Assembly: GCA_020052415.1 (NCBI GenBank)
Contig: JAGVPB010000080.1
Location: 27,261-91,260 of the forward strand
DNA length: 64,000 bases
Origin: Bacteroidales bacterium
GTDB taxonomy: Bacteria > Bacteroidota > Bacteroidia > Bacteroidales > JAADJA01
Reading direction: 5' to 3'
Both the position numbers and the translations under genes were made by a program. Shown in pieces: positions 50,683-60,809 of the stretch. Under the pieces are notes generated by a model, which was not told where the DNA came from, did no database searches, and was given only the letters and a program-made list of their open reading frames with translations. How positions within the stretch are numbered: the stretch's first letter is position 1; every line of letters begins with the position of its first letter.

Positions 50683-52326
50683 ATGGAAAGAATACATTAC
50701 AAACCGTTATTGGTTTCATTGGTTCTAATAATGGTTATGAGTTTCAAAACGGGTGCTCAAAACAATACCGAATTAACTCCTATGCAAAAAAAAGTACAGC
50801 AATATGCTTCGGTTCCGCTAACTGCGGACATTTCTCATCTGAATACAAATGAAAAGGAAATGCTTTTACTATTATTCAAGGCAGCCGGATTAATGGATGA
50901 TATTTTCTGGATGCAAAATATTGGGAATAAAGAATCTTTTCTTGGATCAATATCTGATCCGGATGCAAAACAATTTGCTCTGATTAATTACGGACCCTGG
51001 AACGAGATGGATAACCTGAAACCTTTCATTGAAGGTTATGAAGAAAAACCCCTCGGAGCTGAATTTTATCCTCATGAAATGCCGAAAGAAGAATTTGAAG
51101 CCTTTGATGATCCGTTGAAAACAAGCCTTTACACATTGATAAGAAGGAATGAAAAGGGTGAATTGCAAACAGTTTGGTATCATGATGCCTTTAAGAATCA
51201 GGTAACCATGGTTGCTGAATTGCTCAGGAATGCTTCACGGCTTGCAGAGGATGAGGCATTTTCGAACTATCTCGAATTAAGGGCCGAAGCTCTTTTAACC
51301 GACAACTATCAGCCCAGTGATTTGGCCTGGCTCGATGTAAAAGACAATAATATTGACCTGGTCATCGGTCCGATCGAGAGTTACACCGATCAGTTGTTTG
51401 GATATAAAGCAGCCCATGAGGCTTTCATTCTCATTAAGGACAAGGAGTGGAGTGCTAGGCTCTCAAAATTTGCTGCATTTTTACCTCAGTTACAGAAGGA
51501 ATTGCCGGTTGATCCGGCTTATAAGCAGGAAACTCCGGGTATGGATGCCGACCTGAATGCTTATGATGTTGTATATTATGCGGGAGATTGTAATATGGCA
51601 GGAAAAACCATTGCAATCAATCTTCCCAACGACGAGCAGGTTCAGCTTAAAAAAGGAACCCGGAAATTGCAGTTAAAAAATGCAATGAAGGCCAAATTCG
51701 AAAATATCCTCGTTCCTATTGCAAAGGAATTGATCCCCGGAGATCAGCAGAAAAATATCACATTTGACGCCTTCTTTTCAAATACAATGTTTCATGAAGT
51801 GGCTCATGGCCTTGGTATAAAGAATACACTTGATGGCAAGGGAACCGTGAGGCAGGCCATTAAAGAACAGTATTCGGCGCTGGAAGAATGCAAGGCAGAT
51901 ATTTTAGGCCTTTTCCTGGTTACCCGGCTTCATGAAATGGGAGAATTTACCGATACCGAACTCATTGATAATTATGTGACATTTATGGCTGGCATTTTCC
52001 GCTCAGTTCGGTTTGGAGCTGCAAGCGCACATGGGAAAGCAAACATGATCACTTTTAATTATTTCAGTGAAAACGGAGCATTTACGCGTACCATTGAGGG
52101 CAAGTACGTGGTCAATTTTGAAAAGATGAAAGTCGCGACTGAAGGTTTGGGCCAGCTGATTTTAAAAATTCAGGGTGATGGCGACTATAATGCAGCCGTT
52201 AAGCTTGTTTCGCAAAAAGGAATTGTAAAACCTGACCTTCAGGCCGAACTTGATAAAATTACCGGTTCCGGAATACCGGTGGATATTGTTTTCGAACAAG
52301 GCCCTGAGAAATTAGGTCTGAAATAA
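50683..52326 (+). CDS. Peptidase family M49-like (dipeptidyl-peptidase III-like) zinc hydrolase
   Basis: This 547-residue protein has a signal peptide (LLVSLVLIMVMSFKTGAQ). Metal-binding residues are visible as H371-E372-x-x-H375 (NTMFHEVAHGLG) and E401-E402-C-K-A-D406 (LEECKADILGLF), about 30 residues apart. In dipeptidyl-peptidase III the motifs are HExxGH and EExxAE/D; this copy has a direct HExxH, as in bacterial relatives often given other names. It would remove dipeptides or act on small peptides in the periplasm. It lies 168 bases before an S46 dipeptidyl-peptidase on the same strand, which fits a peptide-degrading pair. Confidence 0.75.
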   Translation: MERIHYKPLLVSLVLIMVMSFKTGAQNNTELTPMQKKVQQYASVPLTADISHLNTNEKEMLLLLFKAAGLMDDIFWMQNIGNKESFLGSISDPDAKQFALINYGPWNEMDNLKPFIEGYEEKPLGAEFYPHEMPKEEFEAFDDPLKTSLYTLIRRNEKGELQTVWYHDAFKNQVTMVAELLRNASRLAEDEAFSNYLELRAEALLTDNYQPSDLAWLDVKDNNIDLVIGPIESYTDQLFGYKAAHEAFILIKDKEWSARLSKFAAFLPQLQKELPVDPAYKQETPGMDADLNAYDVVYYAGDCNMAGKTIAINLPNDEQVQLKKGTRKLQLKNAMKAKFENILVPIAKELIPGDQQKNITFDAFFSNTMFHEVAHGLGIKNTLDGKGTVRQAIKEQYSALEECKADILGLFLVTRLHEMGEFTDTELIDNYVTFMAGIFRSVRFGAASAHGKANMITFNYFSENGAFTRTIEGKYVVNFEKMKVATEGLGQLILKIQGDGDYNAAVKLVSQKGIVKPDLQAELDKITGSGIPVDIVFEQGPEKLGLK

Positions 52327-52329
52327 ATC

Positions 52330-52347
52330 ATGTTCATATTTGAACAT
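52330..52347. promoter_or_regulatory. Perfect small palindrome between two peptidase genes
   Basis: ATGTTCA-TATT-TGAACAT lies 4 bases after the first peptidase stop. It may be a regulator site or a weak hairpin; no T-run follows. Confidence 0.4.
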
Positions 52348-52494
52348 CATAATTAATGCTCGCGAACAGTAATTGCTGATCATCGCTGATTCTGAAATAA
52401 ACAATTCTTTTAGAACCAAATTATTAAGCTGACTGGCATGATTTTCGAAAATCGTGATATTTCACAATAATCAAATAAATTAAATTAACAAAAA

Positions 52495-54675
52495 ATGAGA
52501 AAGTTTACATTACTAATGAGTGGATTGCTGATATCGGGATTATCAGTATTTTCATCTAATCCGCCGGATGAAGGAATGTGGTTGCCGATGTTTGTTGAAA
52601 GGCTGAATTATGTTGATATGCAGAAAATGGGGCTGAAGCTGACGGCGGATGAAATATACAGTATTAATCATTCCAGTCTGAAAGATGCTGTTGTGGGATT
52701 GTCCAACGATCCTGCTCCAGGAGGTTATTTCTGTACGGGAGAAATCGTTTCCGATCAGGGACTTTTATTTACCAATCATCATTGCGGTTATGATGTGATC
52801 CAGCAGCATAGTTCCGTTGAACATGACTACCTTACCGATGGATTTTGGGCTTATAACATGAGCGAAGAACTTTCGAATGAAGCCCTCACGGCATCCTTCC
52901 TTATGTGGATGGATAATGTGACCGACAGTGTCATCCCGTTTCTGTCCGATACTATGTCGGAAGGCGACAGGCGCTCAAAGGTGATTGAAATCATGGATCG
53001 TCTTGAAAAAGCAGTCGCTGAAGATGGCAAATACAATGTCGTGGTCAGCAGTTTTTTTGGAGGCAACGAATATTACCGGTTTGTTTACCAGGTTTATGAA
53101 GATGTACGGCTGGTCGGCGCTCCGCCTTCATCAATCGGGAAATTCGGCGGCGATACCGACAACTGGATGTGGCCGCGTCATACCGGTGATTTCTCAATTT
53201 TCCGCGTTTATACCGCACCCGATGGTTCACCGGCAAAATTCTCAACAGAAAATATTCCTTTAAAGCCAAAATATCATTTACCCGTTTCATTAAAAGGAAT
53301 CAAAAAGGATGATTTTGCTATGATCTGGGGATATCCCGGCGGTACCAACAGATATTCAACATCCTACGGTGTAGAATTCAGTACCGGGACCTTTGATCCG
53401 CTACTTATAAAGTTATTCGGCAAAAGCCTCGAAATCATGAAAGAAGACATGGATTCCGACAAGGAGGTAAATATAAAATATGCTTCAAATTATGCGGTAA
53501 TAGCCAATAGTTGGAAGAACTTTATCGGACAAGTTCGCGGAGTTAAAAAATTAAATGTGGTTGAAAGAAAAAAAGAACTTGAAAAGGAATTCCAGGATTG
53601 GGTGAATGCAGATGAATCACGCATTAAAAAATACGGAACATTATTGAAGGATATTGAAGCTTCCTACAAGGGTTTGCCTGAAAAGTTTTCTCCATTTATA
53701 TATCTAGCCATAGGATTATCAGGAATTGATATAATTCAATATTCGCAGGAATTTGCAGCCTACGAACAACAATTAAAGGAAATAAAAGAAAATCCGGCTG
53801 CACCGGTTGAAACGGCCAAGGCATTAAAAGAATCTGCCAAAGAACATTTTAAAAACTATAATGCTCCTACTGATCAGAAATTGATGGCCGGACTTTATGC
53901 CATGTATGCCGCAGATATTCCTTTGGAACAGCAACCTGATTTTTTTAAGGAGATTAATAGCAAGTACAAGGGTGATTTTCAAAAATTCGCCGCTGAAGTG
54001 TTTGAAAAATCAATTTTTTCGAGTGAGGAAAAAGTGAATGTATTCCTGGATAATCCCAGTGCAAAGAAGCTTTCGAAAGATCCGGCTTATATTCTTGGAG
54101 GACAGGTGACTGCAAAACAAATGGAGATGAGCGGAGGCTACAGAAAAGCTCAGGGAAATTTAAGCAAATACAACAGGTTGTTCATTGCAGGGTTGCGTGA
54201 AATGCACCCGGAGAAAGTATATTATCCTGATGCCAACTCCACCATGCGGTTGAGTTATGGTTCAATTGAAGATTATTTTCCTGCGGATGCAGTTCATTAC
54301 GATTATGTCACTTATCTGTCGGGTGTAATGGAAAAGGAAGATCCTACGAACGATGAGTTCATTGTTTCCCCCAAATTGAAAGAACTATACGAAAGTAAGG
54401 ATTACGGCAGGTACGGACAGGACGGTAAGATGGTTGTCGGATTTTTAACGACCAATGATATTACAGGCGGAAATTCCGGAAGTCCGGTAATAAATGGCAA
54501 CGGCGAACTGATCGGGCTGGCCTTTGACGGCAACTGGGAAGCCATGAGCGGTGACATTGCATTTGAACCCGAATTACAGCGAACAATCTGTGTTGATATT
54601 AGATATGTTTTATTCATTATTGATAAATATGCAGGAGCAAAAAATCTCATTGATGAATTGACAATAGCCAAATAG
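52495..54675 (+). CDS. S46-family dipeptidyl-peptidase, DPP7-type specificity
   Basis: This 726-residue periplasmic serine exopeptidase cleaves dipeptides from N-termini. Catalytic residues: His in LLFTNHHCGYDVIQ (about 95-96), Asp in MWPRHTGDFSIF, Ser661 in ITGGNSGSPVINGNG. The S1 pocket residue that is Arg in DPP11 (acidic specificity) and Gly in DPP7 (hydrophobic specificity) is Gly679 here (FDGNWE), so P1 is probably aliphatic or aromatic. The N-terminal PPDEGMWLPMFVERLN is the family hallmark. A clear terminator follows. Family members are restricted mainly to Bacteroidota and some Proteobacteria. Confidence 0.95.
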   Translation: MRKFTLLMSGLLISGLSVFSSNPPDEGMWLPMFVERLNYVDMQKMGLKLTADEIYSINHSSLKDAVVGLSNDPAPGGYFCTGEIVSDQGLLFTNHHCGYDVIQQHSSVEHDYLTDGFWAYNMSEELSNEALTASFLMWMDNVTDSVIPFLSDTMSEGDRRSKVIEIMDRLEKAVAEDGKYNVVVSSFFGGNEYYRFVYQVYEDVRLVGAPPSSIGKFGGDTDNWMWPRHTGDFSIFRVYTAPDGSPAKFSTENIPLKPKYHLPVSLKGIKKDDFAMIWGYPGGTNRYSTSYGVEFSTGTFDPLLIKLFGKSLEIMKEDMDSDKEVNIKYASNYAVIANSWKNFIGQVRGVKKLNVVERKKELEKEFQDWVNADESRIKKYGTLLKDIEASYKGLPEKFSPFIYLAIGLSGIDIIQYSQEFAAYEQQLKEIKENPAAPVETAKALKESAKEHFKNYNAPTDQKLMAGLYAMYAADIPLEQQPDFFKEINSKYKGDFQKFAAEVFEKSIFSSEEKVNVFLDNPSAKKLSKDPAYILGGQVTAKQMEMSGGYRKAQGNLSKYNRLFIAGLREMHPEKVYYPDANSTMRLSYGSIEDYFPADAVHYDYVTYLSGVMEKEDPTNDEFIVSPKLKELYESKDYGRYGQDGKMVVGFLTTNDITGGNSGSPVINGNGELIGLAFDGNWEAMSGDIAFEPELQRTICVDIRYVLFIIDKYAGAKNLIDELTIAK

Positions 54676-54701
54676 AATTTCTATAAAATATTTCTACTCA
54701 T

Positions 54702-54729
54702 GGGGTCGTGATTTTTCACGACCCCTTTT
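54702..54729 (+). terminator. Rho-independent terminator after the S46 gene
   Basis: A perfect 9-bp stem (GGGGTCGTG / CACGACCCC) with a 6-base loop is followed by TTTT. It begins 27 bases after the stop codon. Confidence 0.9.
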
Positions 54730-54807
54730 CGTCAATGCCTGCCTCGACATTGAAACACTTGCCTGGCAATAGCGTATAAAAAATGTAATTTTTGATAATT
54801 CGTTTTC

Positions 54808-57800
54808 ATGCAAGTGATAGTCCGCATTTTTTTATTTTCAATACTAGGAATTTTCATCTTTTTGATTGCAGAAGCACAAGAGAAGATCATGATCAGTTAT
54901 TCTCTTGATGAGGGTCTGCCTCAGGCCAGTGTCCTGTGTATTTATCAGGACCAATCGGGAAATTTGTGGTTTGGTACCCAGGGTGGTGTATCGAAATATA
55001 ACGGCAATATATTTGTGACTTTTGATACGCGTAATGGCTTTGCCGACAATCACATTACGGCCATTATGCAGGACAGCAAAGGATCCTACTGGTTCGGGCA
55101 CAGATATAATGGGCTGACCATAATGCATGGCAGTCAAATCAGCCAGGTAGATCTCACAGATATCCAGATTTCTGCAATTTGTGAAGATGATTTTGGCAAT
55201 GTTTGGATTGGGACAGTTAATAATGGCCTTTACGTTTTGCCAGCCAGCAATGAGAATATCCGTACTAACTATAAACGAATGGATGTGTTGCTCAATTTCC
55301 CTCAATCCTATATCATGAATATGCAAAAAGGACCCGGAGGAAAAATAATCATCGGTTCAACTGCCGGATTAGCCTTAATCAATTCTTCAGAAGATTTGAC
55401 CAACGTTTCTCTGAAAAATTTTGACACTCATAACAGTCCGTTGCCTTATAATGAAATTATCTCTTTCGCCAGGGAATCGAACGATATTTATTGGCTAATG
55501 GGAGTGACCGGCCTGGCTCAGATTTCTCTATCTGACCCAGATAAACCGCAGCTTCTGAATTTTTACGACTTTGGAAGATCAATTCCAATCAGTTTGGGAA
55601 ACAACATAGTAATGGAAAACTCCAAAACAATCTGGGGGTGTTATGATAATGGCATTTATAAATTTGCAGATGGGAAATATGATTTTGATTACACTGAAAC
55701 CGGATATAACAATAACCAAACAAATTGTGTATTTCTGGACTATGACAATAATGTATGGATAGGTACAATGAATCACGGGGTATTCAAATATTCAGGAGAT
55801 AAATTTATTGTTATCAACGAGCAAAGCGGGTTGCTGAATAATGTGATTTGTTCGGTCCTTAAGGATAAATCAGGAAACCTGTGGGTGTCGACGGACGGGG
55901 GAATTTCCGTTTTTGAATGTGATAAATTCATCAATTTTTCCCAAAAGTATGATTTGCATATTTATCCGGTCAGCGTCATTTTTGAAGATTCACGCGGAAT
56001 GATATGGCTGGGTAATGTTTATCATGATCCCCTGTTGCGTTATGATCCGGGGAACAAGACCCTGAGAAAATTTACAACGATTGAAGGGATACCTGATCAT
56101 TCGGTCATCACAATAAATGAAGATATTGACGGAAATATTTGGTTCGCATCTGTATTTAACCATCCTTTCCGCTATACCTACCCAAAAGATGGCAAGCCTG
56201 AAAAATTCCAATCTTTTACTAAAGAAGACGGCCTTTGCAGCAACCGTTTCTGGATCATACACAGGGATCTTTTGGGCAACCTGTGGTTCGGCAGCGATGA
56301 TGGAGGCCTTACAAAATATGATGGGAAGACTTTTGTTAATTTCGGTAAAAAAGACGGTCTTAACAATCAAAGCCCGGGAGCCATTACGAACGACAGCAAA
56401 AACAACATTTGGATCGGGTCAATCGGGGATGGAGTTTACAAGTTTGATGGTGAAAAATTCACAAACTATGGGATCAAAGACGGATTAAGCTCCGATAATC
56501 CTTTCAGTATCGTTTGCGATGATCATGATTTTGTATGGATAGGAACCAACTCCGGTATTGACCGGTTTGACCCGGATTCGGAAACCTTCAAGCATTACGG
56601 AAAAAGCGATGGTTTTCTCGGAATTGAAAATAATCAAAACTCGATATTCAAAGACAAGGATGGAATTCTCTGGTTCGGAACCATTAATGGCCTCATCCGG
56701 TTCGATCCTTCACTCGACAAGAAAAATACGGTACCTCCGGTAACGGTAATCGAAGATATCAGGTTATTCTTTAATTCCATGGATTATTCAAAATATTCCG
56801 ACAGTTTAGATCATTTCAGCGGCCTGCCCGTGCACATGAACCTCAAATACCGGAGCAACCATCTGACCTTTAACTATGTCGGCATCAGCCATGTGGCTTC
56901 CGACAAGGTGACCTACAGGTATATGCTCGAAAACTTCGATGAAGGCTGGAATCCAGTGACACAGGCGACAGTTGCAACTTACACCAATATTCCGCCCGGC
57001 GATTATATTTTTAAAGTGATGGCTGCCAACAATGACGGTATATGGGATGAGCAACCGGCAACTCTTTCCTTTACGGTATTTCCACCGTTCTGGCAAACTG
57101 CCTGGTTCCGGGCCGGTATTATCGTTTTTGTCATCGGTTCGGTTTATCTTATTTTCCGGTGGAGACTCAGATCCATTAAAGCGCAGAAAATCAGGTTAGA
57201 AAAGCTGGTGGACTTAAAAACTCTCGAACTTAAAAAAGAAGCGGAAGAAAGGAAAAAGGCCCAAATCAAAGCAGAGGAAGCTGATAAGCTTAAAACCGCC
57301 TTTCTTGCAAACATGTCACACGAAATAAGGACTCCGGTAAATTCCATCATTGGATTTTCCGATTTGCTGAAAGATTCCGATCTTGACCTTGAAACGAGGA
57401 AACTGTACCTTGACCATATCACAGCCGGAGGAAGTACCTTACTGAACCTGATCAACGACATTATTGATATTTCCAGGATAGAGGCCGGACAGCTCAGGAT
57501 TTCAGAAGAAGCCTGTAATGTTAATTCAATCATCAAAGAGCTCTTTCCAACCTTTTTTGAGCAATTAAAGAAAAGGAATAAATCAAATGTGGAATTACGC
57601 ATTGCCTCTGGAATCAATGGTTCCGGTCTGCAGGTACATACTGATCCGATACGATTGAAGCAGATTGTAACCAACCTCGTGAATAATGCCATTAAGTTCA
57701 CCGATTCGGGATATATTGAATACGGTTATGATTTGAAATTGCCCCGACAAATAAGGTTTTATGTAAAAGACACCGGTATCGGTATTCCTAAGGATAAACA

Positions 57801-58434
57801 GGAAATAATTTTCCTTCGGTTCCGCCAGGTCGAAGAAAGCTACACGAGAAATTATGAAGGAACTGGTTTGGGACTTGCCATTTCGAAAAAGCTTACAGGA
57901 TTGATGGGAGGTGAAATGTGGGTTGAATCAACGCCTGGTTCAGGATCTGTGTTTTATTTTACCCTGCCCTATCGCCCGGTTGAGGCAGATCGTACGATTT
58001 TTATAAATCCGGTAACAGATTCGGATCCCTCCGATTTATCAGGAAAAACTATTTTAGTTGTAGAAGATGAAATATCGAATTTTCTGCTGATCGAAAGTTT
58101 CCTGAGCAAATGGAATATTAATATAATTCATACTACCGATGGTGAAGTAACTATCGAAAAATTCAAAGAAAATCAACATCTGATTGATCTGATATTAATG
58201 GATATTAAAATTCAGGGCTTGGATGGTTATGCGGCTACCCGTGAAATCAAAAAAATATCCGATTCAGTTCCCATTATTGCACAAACCGCCTATGCAATGT
58301 CCGACGAACGGGATAAATGCCTTGCATGCGGTTGTGACGATTACATTTCCAAACCTTATAATAAGCAGCAACTGTTTGACATCATTCATAAGAATCTGGT
58401 TCTTTACAGAAAGATAGCCAGGGTTGGGCAATAG
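54808..58434 (+). CDS. Hybrid histidine kinase with two-component-regulator propeller
   Basis: The protein has 1208 residues. After a short signal or anchor (ILGIFIFLIAEAQE), residues about 30-690 form a double seven-bladed-type propeller with repeated D-x-x-G-N-x-WFGT motifs, a periplasmic sensor. A Y_Y_Y beta-domain (about 700-760) leads to one membrane helix (about 766-787). HisKA has the phospho-His H838 (NMSHEIRTPVNSIIGFSDLL), and HATPase shows NLVNNAIKF, DTGIGIP and GTGLGLAISKKL. The C-terminal receiver has phospho-Asp D1132 (ILMDIKIQGLDGYAATREI). Unlike the common Bacteroidota hybrids there is no AraC output domain, so the signal must pass to another protein. No SusC/D genes adjoin, so it is not an evident polysaccharide sensor. 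Confidence 0.92.
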   Translation: MQVIVRIFLFSILGIFIFLIAEAQEKIMISYSLDEGLPQASVLCIYQDQSGNLWFGTQGGVSKYNGNIFVTFDTRNGFADNHITAIMQDSKGSYWFGHRYNGLTIMHGSQISQVDLTDIQISAICEDDFGNVWIGTVNNGLYVLPASNENIRTNYKRMDVLLNFPQSYIMNMQKGPGGKIIIGSTAGLALINSSEDLTNVSLKNFDTHNSPLPYNEIISFARESNDIYWLMGVTGLAQISLSDPDKPQLLNFYDFGRSIPISLGNNIVMENSKTIWGCYDNGIYKFADGKYDFDYTETGYNNNQTNCVFLDYDNNVWIGTMNHGVFKYSGDKFIVINEQSGLLNNVICSVLKDKSGNLWVSTDGGISVFECDKFINFSQKYDLHIYPVSVIFEDSRGMIWLGNVYHDPLLRYDPGNKTLRKFTTIEGIPDHSVITINEDIDGNIWFASVFNHPFRYTYPKDGKPEKFQSFTKEDGLCSNRFWIIHRDLLGNLWFGSDDGGLTKYDGKTFVNFGKKDGLNNQSPGAITNDSKNNIWIGSIGDGVYKFDGEKFTNYGIKDGLSSDNPFSIVCDDHDFVWIGTNSGIDRFDPDSETFKHYGKSDGFLGIENNQNSIFKDKDGILWFGTINGLIRFDPSLDKKNTVPPVTVIEDIRLFFNSMDYSKYSDSLDHFSGLPVHMNLKYRSNHLTFNYVGISHVASDKVTYRYMLENFDEGWNPVTQATVATYTNIPPGDYIFKVMAANNDGIWDEQPATLSFTVFPPFWQTAWFRAGIIVFVIGSVYLIFRWRLRSIKAQKIRLEKLVDLKTLELKKEAEERKKAQIKAEEADKLKTAFLANMSHEIRTPVNSIIGFSDLLKDSDLDLETRKLYLDHITAGGSTLLNLINDIIDISRIEAGQLRISEEACNVNSIIKELFPTFFEQLKKRNKSNVELRIASGINGSGLQVHTDPIRLKQIVTNLVNNAIKFTDSGYIEYGYDLKLPRQIRFYVKDTGIGIPKDKQEIIFLRFRQVEESYTRNYEGTGLGLAISKKLTGLMGGEMWVESTPGSGSVFYFTLPYRPVEADRTIFINPVTDSDPSDLSGKTILVVEDEISNFLLIESFLSKWNINIIHTTDGEVTIEKFKENQHLIDLILMDIKIQGLDGYAATREIKKISDSVPIIAQTAYAMSDERDKCLACGCDDYISKPYNKQQLFDIIHKNLVLYRKIARVGQ

Positions 58435-58560
58435 AAGCTAATTTTCTATCCCTGATCCGATACGACCTCTCAATTTTTTATTGGAATAATTTATGATCTT
58501 CATATAATCGAAGATTTTTTCTACATTTGAAGTCGGATAATACCAAAAATTTGAACTCAG

Positions 58561-58593
58561 AACTCAGAACACTGAACTCAGAACACTGAACTG
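58561..58593. repeat. 14-bp tandem repeat
   Basis: The unit AACTCAGAACACTG occurs twice in full (58561-58574, 58575-58588) and continues for five bases; a partial unit precedes it. It lies 14 bases before the next start codon and may influence initiation. Confidence 0.7.
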
Positions 58594-58606
58594 TCAATAG
58601 GAATTT

Positions 58607-60658
58607 ATGAAGAGTAAATTATTTATACTAACCATTTATTTTATACAAATTAGTGCCTCCGGACAGCTTCAATCTATTGTTTCACCAAATAATATTGACA
58701 GTCTTCAAAAGCTTTTAACCGGTTTGGGCACAACGGAGCAGGTGGATATTTTAAATACCCTTGCTGCGCACTATGCACCATTCCATTTCGACTCAAGCAT
58801 AATGTATTCAGCGCAGGCTGTGAGGATTGGATCTGTTTACGGGTATCCGCTTGGCATCGGTGTAGCAAGGCTTAATACGGGAAATGCTTACTATTTTAGA
58901 CTGGATATGAAAAATGCCATGCTTTCTTACCTTTCAGCCCTCAGAATATGCGAGGAGAATCATTTGAACGACTTGACAGCATCCATTTATATCCAGATGG
59001 GTAACATCAATTTTTTTGTACAGCGTGCCGAAAAAGCTGTTTCCTATTATAGAAATGCCATTAATAATTATAAGGAAAGTTCAAATCAGAAAGCGATTAA
59101 TGATGTAGATTACCGGATATATATGACCATGTATTTTCTTGAGAACTACCCATCTGACAGCGCACTGATTTATGTTCGGAAAACTCTTGATTATGCCAGG
59201 AAGACCGGTGACCGGCTTGGGGAAGCCCATGCCTTTCTGGTAATTGCAATGATTTATTTGAATGCCCCGGACATGCTCTCAATGCGTAATATTGGATTAC
59301 AGTATAGCGATTCCGCCATGGTTATAGTCCATGCAATAAAGAATCACGAGAGAATATCGGTAATTAACCTTAATCTTGGTTATTATTACCTGGATTTGAT
59401 TTATAGGAATATAGATACTTCTCGCAACCTTTATTTGTCGAAATTGCATAATCAGATAGGTTACGAAGCTGCAGTAGAAGCCGGTAGCAATTACCTCCAG
59501 GTTATTTGCCTGAACGGACTTGCTGAAATTGCTGTGATGGGAGGTAATTATAAGCTTGCTGAAACTCACCTTCAACTGGCAGAATCAAGATTAAAGGATT
59601 TTAATGATTATTCTCAAAACAAAACGTTAAGCACTATTGATGAATCTTTTGAACGGGTATTTCAATATTACCTGATGCGTCGTGAAAAAACGCGGCTTTA
59701 CCAACTAAGGTTTAACCTGGCGATGGCAAAGGGAGAATTTCGGAAAGCCGTCGAATATCAGCAGATGAACTATCAGTCCAACGAAGAATTCCGTTCCGAA
59801 CAGGAAGGCCGTCAGCTTGAATTGCTGATAACAGAAGCAGAAGCAGAAAAAACCGATCAAAAGATTAGATCTCTCGCACAGGAAAATGAACTGAATCAAC
59901 TGAAGCTTTCCCGAACCCGGTTTACGATGATAGGAGCCGGTGCAGGTGTGATCATAATCAGTTTATTCCTTTTGATGTTTTTTCAGCGAAAGAGATGGAA
60001 CGCAGAGCGGAAATCCGTTAATCTTGAACAAAAGCTCCTTCGGTCGCAAATGAACCCTCATTTTATATTTAACTCGCTGGCCAGTATCCAGAACTTTGTT
60101 ATCAACCAGAAGGCAAACGAAGCCAGTATTTATCTGGCACGTTTTTCTCAACTTGTCAGAAACATACTCGACAGCTCAGTGGATGAAAATGTTCCCCTTC
60201 AGAAAGAAATTGAGACAATAAGGAATTACCTGGAACTGCAAAAAGTGCGCTATGCAGGGCAGTTCGAATACAACTTATCGGTTGATGAAGTCATTGATGA
60301 AGAAACCTTGATGATTCCACCGATGCTTGCTCAGCCATTCATCGAAAATTCCATAGAGCACGGGATCAAGTACAAGGAATCACCCGGGCATATCGAAATC
60401 CGTTTTAGACTGGAGGGGAACCTGATCCGGTTTGAAGTGGAAGATGATGGAGTAGGGCGTGAAAAAGCCCTTGAAATCGAGTTAAAGCAGAAAAGAATTC
60501 ACCGCTCCATGTCCACATCCATTACCCAAGAGCGATTAATCATGCTGAATAAGAAACTAAAAAATAAAATAGAAATGGAAATCATCGACCTGAAAGACAA
60601 CGCGGGTAAAGCCTGCGGGACTATGGTGACATTTGGGATACCAGTTGTTGTGAAGTAA
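58607..60658 (+). CDS. LytS/YpdA-type histidine kinase with TPR-like sensor region
   Basis: This 683-residue protein has a signal peptide (LFILTIYFIQISASGQ) and a periplasmic helical repeat region (about 25-400: tetratricopeptide-like pairs such as AVRIGSVYGYPLGIGVARLN, SIYIQMGNINFFVQRAEKAV, AHAFLVIAMIYL). A coiled coil and one membrane helix (about 440-460, MIGAGAGVIIISLFLLMFF) follow, then a His_kinase domain with phospho-His H485 (RSQMNPHFIFNSLASIQNFV) and an ATPase domain (PPMLAQPFIENSIEHGIKY, VEDDGVG). Such kinases usually pair with a LytR-type regulator encoded next door; none is present here. Together with the hybrid kinase upstream it forms a pair of orphan sensors. Confidence 0.92.
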   Translation: MKSKLFILTIYFIQISASGQLQSIVSPNNIDSLQKLLTGLGTTEQVDILNTLAAHYAPFHFDSSIMYSAQAVRIGSVYGYPLGIGVARLNTGNAYYFRLDMKNAMLSYLSALRICEENHLNDLTASIYIQMGNINFFVQRAEKAVSYYRNAINNYKESSNQKAINDVDYRIYMTMYFLENYPSDSALIYVRKTLDYARKTGDRLGEAHAFLVIAMIYLNAPDMLSMRNIGLQYSDSAMVIVHAIKNHERISVINLNLGYYYLDLIYRNIDTSRNLYLSKLHNQIGYEAAVEAGSNYLQVICLNGLAEIAVMGGNYKLAETHLQLAESRLKDFNDYSQNKTLSTIDESFERVFQYYLMRREKTRLYQLRFNLAMAKGEFRKAVEYQQMNYQSNEEFRSEQEGRQLELLITEAEAEKTDQKIRSLAQENELNQLKLSRTRFTMIGAGAGVIIISLFLLMFFQRKRWNAERKSVNLEQKLLRSQMNPHFIFNSLASIQNFVINQKANEASIYLARFSQLVRNILDSSVDENVPLQKEIETIRNYLELQKVRYAGQFEYNLSVDEVIDEETLMIPPMLAQPFIENSIEHGIKYKESPGHIEIRFRLEGNLIRFEVEDDGVGREKALEIELKQKRIHRSMSTSITQERLIMLNKKLKNKIEMEIIDLKDNAGKACGTMVTFGIPVVVK

Positions 60659-60672
60659 AAGCTTTGCTTATT

Positions 60673-60809
60673 CACGGGGTTGTCTCAAAAGCAAAAATAA
60701 AACGTCATTGCGAAGGCGGAGCCTGAAGCAATCTGTTGATTTACAACAACAGCAGATTGCTTCACTTCGTTCGCAATGACGATCACAAACCTTTTGAGAC
60801 AGCCTCGTG
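60673..60809. repeat. MITE-like palindromic element, 137 bp
   Basis: Terminal inverted repeats 60673-60691 and 60791-60809 match at 17 of 19 positions (CACGGGGTTGTCTCAAAAG on the left). Inside, CGTCATTGCGAA pairs with TTCGCAATGACG and GAAGCAATCT with AGATTGCTTC, so nearly the whole unit folds back on itself. No coding capacity; it is probably a non-autonomous transposon relic. Confidence 0.85.

Noticed and set aside
54844..55326. Minus-strand frame of 160 codons opposite the kinase propeller
   Set aside because: It is antisense to the conserved propeller repeats, with no start context or family resemblance.
57144..57701. Minus-strand frame of 185 codons within the hybrid kinase gene
   Set aside because: It lies opposite the HisKA/HATPase coding region; its open length follows from the codon pattern of the true gene.
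58561..58593. Possible CRISPR-like array
   Set aside because: The 14-bp units are contiguous with no spacers, and no cas genes are present.
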